From positions 1 through 5,635 of the forward strand of contig JAUHYS010000154.1 of assembly GCA_030426445.1 (NCBI GenBank): 5,635 nucleotides of DNA, given 5' to 3'. The DNA is from a bacterium (GTDB lineage Bacteria > UBA10199 > DSSB01). A program made the translations under genes and the position numbers. Below the pieces are notes generated by a model. It saw nothing but the letters and a program-made list of their open reading frames with translations. It was not told the origin of the DNA and did no database searches. This document shows positions 1-5,320 of this stretch, piece after piece (position 1 is the stretch's first letter; each line of letters starts with the position of its first letter).

Positions 1-1
1 A

Positions 2-184
2 CTACTGGTTGTCCTTATTCTCAGCATTTTGCTGGTAAATTCTGCTGAAGCTCAGCTTAGTAGGAAAAAGATTAAGAAAAATAATCGCGCCATGTCTAAA
101 TATCATGGCAGTAAAAACACCTTTACTAAGCAAAAAAAATATTCAGCCCAACTTGATTACTCATCTCGAAAGCCGGCTTTTTAA
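2..184 (+). other. Open frame from the left edge, probable out-of-register N-terminal part of the CrtI-like gene
   Basis: The frame starting at base 2 is open to the window edge and ends with TAA at 182-184, overlapping the first 80 bases of the gene that starts at 105. Its last part reads KNNRAMSKYHGS, then FTKQ, then an eight-A run at 132-139. In CrtI-like proteins the segment after the Rossmann fold reads roughly E-K-N-x-x-x-GG-Y-x-x-S-F, followed by a short beta hairpin and a proline, so this frame resembles the piece missing from the downstream frame. Removing one A from the run would join FTKQKN to IQPNLITHLE of the downstream frame. The upstream part (LLVVLILSILLV, then NSAEAQ) also looks like a signal peptide ending in AEAQ, so a separate small secreted protein remains possible. 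The homology was judged by eye only. Confidence 0.4.
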
Positions 185-1544
185 AAATATCCTGGGCCGC
201 CTTTCTATTTTGGACCATCAGCTCAATATTATTCGCAAATTAGAGGTCCCCTACCAGGTGATTCTTCCCAAACATCGGCTGGATGTCTGTCGCGATCGCG
301 AAGCCTTTTACAGTGAAATCAAAAGAGAGTTTCCCCAAGACTGTGAAATGCTCGAAAAGTTTTACGAAAATATGGACGAATTTGACACGACTTTGGACAA
401 CGATAAGTTGCAGGAGCTGATCCTTCCCAAAAACCTGATCGAAAAGTGGCGCTTTTATCAATTCATCAAAAAAAATGAGCTTAACCGCCGCATCTCCGAA
501 TACACCGAAAATTTGGGCTCGGATGAAATGATCCAAACTTTTTTAGAAAGCCAGGTGCGTTTTCTTTCACAAACCGATTCCGAAAATCCCTTCACTTATC
601 AAACCACCAAAGTACTCAGCAATGACAATTGTTTATTGTTTGAAGTTAAAGGCGGTTTGGGCCACCTTAAAAAAGTTTTTTTAGAAAAAATCGAACAATA
701 CAATGGCCGCGTCAAAAACGAAGTGCAACTCGAAGCAATCGACTACGAACGCAAATTACTTTTTCCCAAAGTCAAATCATTGCGATTAGGTGGATTTGAG
801 GGGACCATTGGTTGTCGCTATTTAATCTGGAACGAAAAAATCCAGCGCTTAAAAGAGTTTATTCCAGAAACCATTCGCACCCGCTTTTTAGTTCAACGTA
901 TCGAAAAAATTCATCCCAAGTTTTATCATTTTAGTATTCAGTTTCATATTCACCCAGGTTTTATTCCGGTTGGCATGAAAGAAAACGCCTTGTTGATTAA
1001 TGAACCAAAGTCAGAATTAACGGGCAGCAACTATTTACATCTCAATTTATTTCATCCCGGACCCGATTACCCTGATACGCCTGTCGCCATTACAGTCAGC
1101 TATTTATTGGAAGCAGAAAAAATTGACAATCCCATGGAAGACTTTGAAGAGCTTCACGAGGAAATCAAACAACGGCTGCATCAATTGATGCCCTTTTCGG
1201 AAGGCCAACTCAAATTGAGTTTCCCCAAGACCCATGAAAACCGAAGCGAAGAAGGCATGCTCTTTTCTTTAGAAAAACAAGACTTTGAGATCTTTTTAGA
1301 AAACGCCCGTAACAATCCAGTTTATGGCGTGGAAGCCGAAAAATTTTCTGATCTCTTCCCCATTAGCAACCGCACCCCTTATCGTAACTTCTTTTTGAGT
1401 AGCCCAGAGATTTTACCCACTTTAGGTTTTGAAGGAAAATTCTTACTGGGTCTTAAAACCATTGAGCTTATCTGGCAAGAAAACGAAAAGGCCAAACGTA
1501 AAAAAGCCCTTAAGACGAATAAAATTGTGCGAAATAAAGTTTAG
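105..1544 (+). CDS. CrtI/phytoene-desaturase-like FAD-dependent oxidoreductase, N-terminus missing (probable frameshift)
   Basis: The 479-residue frame resembles the NAD(P)/FAD-dependent oxidoreductases related to phytoene desaturase. Residues 49-77 carry a YQVILPxHRLDVxRDRE-type block ending in REFP. Residues 182-203 carry the KGGLG segment followed by a helix and NGRV, matching the family's GGxGxLxxAL...GG+V region. Residues 425-455 (RNFFLSS, EILPTLGFEG) match the C-terminal FAD-domain segment, although the usual Gly-Asp is absent. The GxGxxG Rossmann motif and the following E-K...GG stretch, about 80 residues, are not in this frame. Such proteins usually have about 490-530 residues. The ATG at 105 has no Shine-Dalgarno sequence, and the frame cannot extend left of a TAA at 36-38, so 105 is probably not a natural start. 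As read, the protein could not bind FAD normally. The substrate is unknown; carotenoid synthesis should not be assumed. It is the only plus-strand gene. Confidence 0.6.
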   Translation: MAVKTPLLSKKNIQPNLITHLESRLFKNILGRLSILDHQLNIIRKLEVPYQVILPKHRLDVCRDREAFYSEIKREFPQDCEMLEKFYENMDEFDTTLDNDKLQELILPKNLIEKWRFYQFIKKNELNRRISEYTENLGSDEMIQTFLESQVRFLSQTDSENPFTYQTTKVLSNDNCLLFEVKGGLGHLKKVFLEKIEQYNGRVKNEVQLEAIDYERKLLFPKVKSLRLGGFEGTIGCRYLIWNEKIQRLKEFIPETIRTRFLVQRIEKIHPKFYHFSIQFHIHPGFIPVGMKENALLINEPKSELTGSNYLHLNLFHPGPDYPDTPVAITVSYLLEAEKIDNPMEDFEELHEEIKQRLHQLMPFSEGQLKLSFPKTHENRSEEGMLFSLEKQDFEIFLENARNNPVYGVEAEKFSDLFPISNRTPYRNFFLSSPEILPTLGFEGKFLLGLKTIELIWQENEKAKRKKALKTNKIVRNKV

Positions 1545-1638
1545 CTCCCTAGGCTCCTTTAAATTTAAGAGAGAAACAATAGATAGCTCACTAAAAATAG
1601 TTCTTTATAAATGGGCTATTTAAAAGTTAAAACACCAT

Positions 1639-1668
1639 AAAAAAAGGGGCCCTGAATTTCAGGACCCC
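1639..1668 (-). terminator. Intrinsic terminator of the VWA surface-protein gene
   Basis: Read on the minus strand, GGGGTCCTG pairs with CAGGGCCCC (plus-strand arms 1646-1654 and 1660-1668). There is one C-A mismatch in nine positions and a five-base loop, and a run of seven U (plus-strand A at 1639-1645) follows directly. The hairpin lies just past the stop of the minus-strand gene at 1693. On the plus strand no T run follows the stem, so it would terminate the convergent upstream gene poorly. Confidence 0.85.
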
Positions 1669-1692
1669 CGAATCATCATGGGATATGACTCT

Positions 1693-3312
1693 TTATTCTT
1701 TTTTATTCATTTTTTTACGTCGGGACAACAGCAGCATGAGTGTTGCCATTACAATAGCCGAGTAGCTAAATTGTTCAGCATGGTTTAAGCTACAACCGCT
1801 ACCTTCTAAAATATCAGGACTGACAAAGCCATCATCTCCCCCATCATCTACTTGGCCTAAGAAATCATCATCACAAAAATTTCCGATTCCATCGCCATCG
1901 GCATCCGCCTGATCAGGGTTAAAGATAAACTGACAATTGTCATCTTCGTTACAGACTCCATCATTATCCGCATCCGGACAATCAGGGACTTCTTGACACT
2001 CTGGATCCTCTAGATCTGGAACATTTTGGCAACCAGACTCTGGGTCACAAGAATCGATCGTGCACTCATCCTCATCAACACAATTGAGAGGGTCTCCACT
2101 GGAACAGACTCCTTCTACACAGGCTTCAGCTCCATCACAGACATTTTGATTATCGCAGTCTTCATCGACTTCGCAAACTTGGCAACCTTCTATCATCTCA
2201 TTGATACAGCCATTGACAGCATCACAAGAATCATTGGTACAGGGATTGCCATCGTCACAGTCTAAAGGAAATTCAGCCGGCTCACAAACACCACCCTCGC
2301 TGCAAACTTCAGCTCCGTTACAAGCATCGCCATCACCGCACTCTTCATCGGTTTCACAAGCTTGGCAGCCTGGAATGGGTTCGTTTACGCAACCTAATTC
2401 GATATCGCAATAATCGTTCGTACATGGATTTTGGTCATCACAGGATGAATCATCTGGTGTATGTTCGCACATTCCAGACTCTTCATTACAATCATCCATG
2501 GTACAAGAGATTCCATCATTACAGAAAATGACTTCAGAAATTTTATCAAAGACAGCGGTTAAGTCATTTCCATCAGGTGCAATGAAAAAATAGTCGCCAT
2601 CACCGTTTTCTTCATCCTTTTCTTGCCCGGAAACCGAACCCACCGAGTTATCTAAAGAAATTTGAGTTGCCATCGACGCAAGCAAAGCGCGATCACTCGC
2701 ATCTCCCGAAGCATTTGCATCAAAAGCGATCGAGAAAAAACTGATTCCATCAGCTTTTGCAGCGTCTGCCGCTGCTTGCGCAGAGGTCACAGGGTTCGCG
2801 GGTTTATTCGGTTCTCCATCGGAAATTAAAATAAGATATTTTTTAGAATTGCTCCCAGCATTTAATTCAGCATGAGCTTTTTCCACAGCGTCTTTTAAAT
2901 TAGTACCAGAGCAGCTATTGGTTGCCATGGCAAGGTCAATATCCAATTCAAAAGAAGCTAAATTTCCAGGGTTAATCACCCCCAAAGAAGTCACAACTTC
3001 TGCACTACCATTAGCGTCCACTCCATCAGAACAGTTTTTTCCTGCAAAACGCAAAACAGACAGATGGTGACCTGCATCTACATTTGCAAACAACGCAGCA
3101 AGATTTTTAGCTGCAGCGGCTTCTAATGCACGATTAGCATTAGATACACTGCCAGTGCGGTCTAATACCAATGCAATATCTGCAGGTACAGACCCACAAG
3201 CTGGACCTTCTGCAATGTCCACAGAATATGCTACAGAAGAAAATAAAAGACTCGAACTACACAATACAGTCATGAGTCGTTTTTTAATAAAACAACTAAG
3301 TTTATGGCTCAT
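1693..3312 (-). CDS. Secreted VWA-domain surface protein with cysteine-rich repeats, thrombospondin type-3 motif and C-terminal sorting tail
   Basis: The 539-residue product starts at the ATG at 3312, which has a GAGGAGGT ribosome-binding site six to seven bases upstream; an in-frame ATG at 3381 has none. Residues 1-30 form a signal peptide with cleavage expected after AYS. Residues 45-262 are a von Willebrand factor A domain with a metal site (MIDAS) made of DRTGS (D51, T53, S55), T137 in SGTN, and D165 in SDGEPN. Thr replaces the usual first Ser. Residues 264-440 hold 29 cysteines in CDDxNPCTND-type repeats. Residues 444-482 (DADNDG, DDNC, NPDQ, DADGDG) are a thrombospondin type-3 calcium-binding motif. 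Residues 504-539 are a GSGCS, hydrophobic, RRKK tail. The protein is probably displayed on the outer surface and may bind a ligand or matrix through the VWA metal site; the ligand is unknown. The gene stands alone with its own promoter and terminator. Confidence 0.9.
   Translation of the reverse strand: MSHKLSCFIKKRLMTVLCSSSLLFSSVAYSVDIAEGPACGSVPADIALVLDRTGSVSNANRALEAAAAKNLAALFANVDAGHHLSVLRFAGKNCSDGVDANGSAEVVTSLGVINPGNLASFELDIDLAMATNSCSGTNLKDAVEKAHAELNAGSNSKKYLILISDGEPNKPANPVTSAQAAADAAKADGISFFSIAFDANASGDASDRALLASMATQISLDNSVGSVSGQEKDEENGDGDYFFIAPDGNDLTAVFDKISEVIFCNDGISCTMDDCNEESGMCEHTPDDSSCDDQNPCTNDYCDIELGCVNEPIPGCQACETDEECGDGDACNGAEVCSEGGVCEPAEFPLDCDDGNPCTNDSCDAVNGCINEMIEGCQVCEVDEDCDNQNVCDGAEACVEGVCSSGDPLNCVDEDECTIDSCDPESGCQNVPDLEDPECQEVPDCPDADNDGVCNEDDNCQFIFNPDQADADGDGIGNFCDDDFLGQVDDGGDDGFVSPDILEGSGCSLNHAEQFSYSAIVMATLMLLLSRRKKMNKKE
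1696..1803 (-). other. C-terminal GC-S / membrane helix / Arg-Lys tail of the VWA protein
   Basis: Residues 504-539 read GSGCSL, a short polar linker, a hydrophobic stretch from about 517 to 530 (SAIVMATLMLLL), then SRRKK. This order, a Cys in a small-residue context followed by one membrane helix and a basic end, matches the MYXO-CTERM and related GGCS-type protein-sorting signals of deltaproteobacteria. In those signals the tail is thought to be cut by a membrane protease and the Cys used for surface anchoring. The family label is from memory. The tail is about nine residues longer after the helix than the minimal form. Confidence 0.6.
1867..1983 (-). other. Thrombospondin type-3 calcium-binding motif in the VWA protein
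   Basis: Residues 444-482 contain aspartate-rich calcium loops in the order DADNDGVC, EDDNC, NPDQ, DADGDGIGNFCD. This is the standard thrombospondin type-3 pattern, with the two Cys (C460, C480) in the usual places. It most likely forms a rigid calcium-stabilised stalk between the cysteine repeats and the anchoring tail. Confidence 0.85.
1993..2523 (-). repeat. Tandem cysteine-rich protein repeats, about 60 residues per unit, ten cysteines each
   Basis: Within the VWA protein, cysteines recur at 291, 297, 302, 308, 316, 319, 325, 331, 337, 343 and again at 352, 358, 363, 369, 377, 380, 386, 392, 398, 403, so the period is 61 and then 59 residues. A truncated third unit starts at 411 (417, 422, 428, 439), and a half unit precedes them (264, 270, 275, 282). 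Each full unit reads CDDxNPCTND-x-CD...GC, then a GCQxCExDE-x-C bridge, then a CxGAEx-C...GVC half. The units differ enough at DNA level to be old duplications. Similar Cys repeats are common in myxobacterial secreted proteins (from memory). Confidence 0.85.
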
Positions 3313-3552
3313 AGCCCACCTCCTCGATTTCAATATTTTTATTTTTTGCAAAATGAGATTTAAGCTTAGAAAAAGACGCAAGAGTCCCTCTCTTCCCCAA
3401 ACAACCCATTACAGGTCTTTTTTCAGGAAGCTGAATTCTCATTCTACCTTTTAAGGATCATTTATTAAGAGTTTAGAGAAGACTAAATTTAACCAGAGTT
3501 TTTATATCCCTTCTTTGGAGTACCCATCCCCCTAACTCTTAAATCCCCCATA
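3313..3552 (-). promoter_or_regulatory. Long 5' leader of the VWA gene with possible structured RNA
   Basis: The gene-free stretch 3313-3616 holds the promoter and about 240 nt of presumed leader, and no other gene was found there. On the minus strand TTAAGAGTTAG (plus 3532-3542) can pair with CTAAACTCTTAA (plus 3465-3476), giving 11 base pairs with one bulged A. It encloses a smaller AGAAG/CTTCT stem. A five-pair hairpin AAGAG/CTCTT (plus 3380-3394) lies nearer the gene. The leader ends in GAGGAGGTGGGCT directly before the start codon. No known riboswitch consensus was recognised, and inverted repeats of this size can occur by chance in A/T-rich DNA. Confidence 0.35.
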
Positions 3553-3558
3553 TACAAA

Positions 3559-3588
3559 ATTGTAAGGGATATGGACAAAGAGCGTCAA
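3559..3588 (-). promoter_or_regulatory. Probable sigma-70 promoter of the VWA gene
   Basis: On the minus strand TTGACG (plus 3583-3588) is followed after 18 bases by TACAAT (plus 3559-3564). Each is one mismatch from the TTGACA and TATAAT consensus. Transcription would start near 3552 and run leftward into the VWA gene. It lies just downstream of the DUF456 stop codon, so the VWA gene has its own transcription unit. Confidence 0.65.
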
Positions 3589-3616
3589 GGCCCAACTCAT
3601 TTTTTAAAAAAAATTT

Positions 3617-4126
3617 CTAATAAATTTTAATGATTAAATAGACAGCCATCATCAAAGCAATTATCGTCTTAAAAAAACTGGCAACGATTTTACTGGCTAA
3701 AACCGCGGCTCCATTGATCAAAGCTTTTTTGACTTCTTTTAGAACAATCCATTCGTAGATAAAGGCACCCAAAAAAGCTCCGATAAAAATCCCCAAAAGA
3801 GTGCCAATTAAAAAAATTGGTACGCCAATAATCGCGCCCAAAATTCCACCAAAAAAAGCCGAGACGATTGCACCATTACTGACCTTAAGTGGCTTACTAC
3901 CCAAAAGCCCGATAAGAAATTCGATCAACTCACCCAATGCTGCCAAAAAAACAAGAATACCCACCACCCAATAGGCCGAAGTCTGGCCTTGGTCGTAGGG
4001 ATAGAAAAAGGCATAAACAATTGAGGAAACAACAATGAGCCAGGTGCCGGGCAAACTTAAAGGAACTAAGGCAATGCCCAATACGGTGACAACAATCATT
4101 ATAATGTTTAGAGTCTGTTGGAGCAT
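3617..4126 (-). CDS. DUF456 family integral membrane protein
   Basis: The 169-residue protein is almost entirely hydrophobic and has the layout of the DUF456 family. It has a first helix region with LPGTW at 25-29, a second helix carrying GELIEF at 65-70, a long glycine-rich hydrophobic stretch (about 85-123) ending in GAFLGAFIYEW, a charged loop with LKEVKKAL at 129-136, and a last helix to the C-terminus. The length is normal for the family and the function is unknown; location is presumably the inner membrane. The ATG at 4126 is the first possible start, since TGA lies in frame a few codons upstream. Its Shine-Dalgarno match (GGTGAG, about 12 bases upstream) is poor and lies inside the REP-like element, so translation may be weak. 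It follows apt by 100 bases on the same strand. No good GC-rich terminator follows it, only an A/T-rich tract at 3601-3616. Confidence 0.85.
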   Translation of the reverse strand: MLQQTLNIIMIVVTVLGIALVPLSLPGTWLIVVSSIVYAFFYPYDQGQTSAYWVVGILVFLAALGELIEFLIGLLGSKPLKVSNGAIVSAFFGGILGAIIGVPIFLIGTLLGIFIGAFLGAFIYEWIVLKEVKKALINGAAVLASKIVASFFKTIIALMMAVYLIIKIY

Positions 4127-4138
4127 GGTGTTAACGAC

Positions 4139-4179
4139 TCACCCTCATCCCAACCTTCTCCCTTTAATGGAGAAAGAGA
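4139..4179 (-). repeat. REP-like imperfect palindrome between apt and the DUF456 gene
   Basis: The plus strand reads CACCCTCATCCCAACC, then TTCTCC, a seven-base loop, GGAGAA and AGAGA. The TTCTCC/GGAGAA stem (4156-4161 and 4169-4174), preceded by a pyrimidine-rich CCCTCATCCCAACC arm, resembles the dispersed CCCTCACCC...CTCTCCC...GGGAGAG extragenic palindromes seen in many proteobacterial genomes (from memory). Only one copy is in the window, so its repetitive nature is unproven. It carries the only weak ribosome-binding sequence of the next gene. Confidence 0.4.
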
Positions 4180-4226
4180 TAGAAACTTAAAAACAAAATA
4201 AAATAATGAGATTTTTTATCTTTGAT

Positions 4227-4748
4227 TTATTCCGCATCGTATTGCAGCAAACTAAAAACTTCAAAATCTTTGAGTTTCTCACGGCCTTTGAGGAAATTGA
4301 GTTCGATGATGAAAGCCATCGCAACCACTTGTCCACCCATCTGCTGGATTAAATGACCCGTGGCATTAGCAGTGCCCCCAGTAGCTAGTAAATCATCAAC
4401 AATGAGAACTTTAGCTCCTTTTGGAATTGAGTCTTGATGGAGTTCTATAGTGTCTTCTCCATATTCTAATTGATAAGTATAAGAAATGGTCTGATAAGGC
4501 AGCTTGCCTTTTTTACGAACAATGGCTAGCCCTTTTTTAAGAGCATAAGCCAAGACAGATGCAAAAATAAAACCACGCGCATCAATCCCTACAATCAGAT
4601 CAATTTCTTCTTTTTTAAATTTTTCTACAACTTGATTAACAATATATTGAAAGGCCTCGGGGTTTTCTAAAAGTGGAGTGATGTCTTTAAACACAATTCC
4701 TGGTTTGGGAAAGTCATGCACATCGCGTACGATTTTTTTTAGATCCAT
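4227..4748 (-). CDS. apt: Adenine phosphoribosyltransferase
   Basis: Apt converts adenine and PRPP to AMP and pyrophosphate in the cytoplasm, salvaging the adenine released by other pathways. The 173-residue protein has the usual bacterial length. It shows the N-terminal DFPKPGIVFKDITPLL signature (12-27), GIDARGFIF (54-62) of the purine-binding side, the flexible-loop region with RKKGKLP (78-84), and the PRPP-binding motif VLIVDDLLATGGTA (114-127) with both acidic residues present. The start is supported by GGAGG six bases upstream (4755-4759). It lies 47 bases behind the M23 peptidase gene on the same strand with no clear terminator between, so it may be co-transcribed with pcm and the peptidase. 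No convincing separate promoter was seen in the A/T-rich gap. Nothing is missing or unusual in the protein. Confidence 0.95.
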   Translation of the reverse strand: MDLKKIVRDVHDFPKPGIVFKDITPLLENPEAFQYIVNQVVEKFKKEEIDLIVGIDARGFIFASVLAYALKKGLAIVRKKGKLPYQTISYTYQLEYGEDTIELHQDSIPKGAKVLIVDDLLATGGTANATGHLIQQMGGQVVAMAFIIELNFLKGREKLKDFEVFSLLQYDAE

Positions 4749-4795
4749 AAGGTTCCTCCATTTTTAAGTTATAAATTAAAATTTAACTACCCCTT

Positions 4796-5320
4796 TTAAG
4801 GCAATAACTGCAAAGGGTCAAAAGTGCCTTCGTGATTGCGGATTTCAAAATGCAAATGCGAGCCCGTCGCCCTACCGGTCTGACCTATCAAACCAATCTT
4901 TTGGCCTTGTTTGACTTTTTTCCCGGCTTTCACTTTATTTTTTTTATTATGCGCGTATACACTTAATAAACCATTGGGGTGACGAATGATAATGGTTTTA
5001 CCATAAGCCCCCAGTCGACCCGAAAAAATGATTTTACCCTTCGCGGCGGCATAAATGGGATCGCCCTTTTCGCCATCAATATCCAGGCCCGAATGAAAAC
5101 GCCCTCCTCTAGTTCCATAATGTGAGCTGATCTTGGCGGCTGCGGGCCAGCGAAAATAATTAATATGTTCACTTTGAGGCGTAATGAACCGCTTAGGCCC
5201 AGGATAAAGCTGACTCGAACTAGTTGCACTACGAGAGGCTCGGTGCGAATGACAACCCGCCAGACTGATCAAACAACATAAGAACAAAAAAAGAAAAGTT
5301 TTAGACAACCGAGAATCCAT
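4796..5320 (-). CDS. M23 family peptidoglycan endopeptidase, lipoprotein in NlpD position
   Basis: This 174-residue lipoprotein has a signal peptide ending in the lipobox LAGC (C23 is the lipidation site; His follows, which fits outer-membrane sorting). After a linker, residues 55-174 form a LytM/M23 domain with zinc ligands H76 and D80 (HSGLD) and H157, plus the catalytic histidines H124 (YAH) and H155 (HLHFE). It should cut peptide cross-links in peptidoglycan in the periplasm. Its position directly after pcm matches nlpD in the surE-pcm-nlpD order. However, E. coli NlpD is larger, has a LysM domain and has lost catalytic residues, so the symbol is not assigned. The ATG at 5320 has AAGGGG four bases upstream (5325-5330) and overlaps the end of pcm by 20 bases, implying translational coupling. 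Confidence 0.9.
   Translation of the reverse strand: MDSRLSKTFLFLFLCCLISLAGCHSHRASRSATSSSQLYPGPKRFITPQSEHINYFRWPAAAKISSHYGTRGGRFHSGLDIDGEKGDPIYAAAKGKIIFSGRLGAYGKTIIIRHPNGLLSVYAHNKKNKVKAGKKVKQGQKIGLIGQTGRATGSHLHFEIRNHEGTFDPLQLLP

Noticed and set aside
2..184. Separate small secreted protein with a signal peptide ending AEAQ
   Set aside because: Possible, but its tail overlaps the downstream gene and resembles the missing CrtI-like segment, so a frameshifted N-terminus explains more. Kept only as an alternative.
289..302. TCGCGATCGCGA palindrome, similar to the cyanobacterial HIP1 octamer GCGATCGC
   Set aside because: It is a single copy inside a coding region (Arg-Asp-Arg codons). HIP1 is meaningful only when highly repeated, and the gene content does not suggest a cyanobacterium.
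2026..2413. Plus-strand open frames across the cysteine-repeat region
   Set aside because: They are antisense shadows of the strongly biased Cys/Asp codons of the minus-strand gene and have no start signals or recognisable domains.
3313..3381. In-frame upstream ATG extending the VWA protein by 23 residues
   Set aside because: No ribosome-binding site precedes it, it would bury the signal peptide behind a charged segment, and the ATG at 3312 has a near-perfect GAGGAGGT.
3313..3616. Cyclic-di-GMP (GEMM) or other known riboswitch in the VWA leader
   Set aside because: No conserved core motif of a class I know was found on the minus strand.
4208..4222. AGAT/ATCT hairpin after apt as a terminator
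   Set aside because: Only four A/T-rich pairs; the following T-rich tract is interrupted. Too weak to call.
4749..4795. Separate promoter for apt (TATAAC near the start)
   Set aside because: No -35-like hexamer at a workable distance; the match is expected in such A/T-rich sequence.
4963..5229. Second minus-strand frame inside the M23 gene
   Set aside because: It lies wholly within the M23 coding region in another frame, with no domain or start signal.
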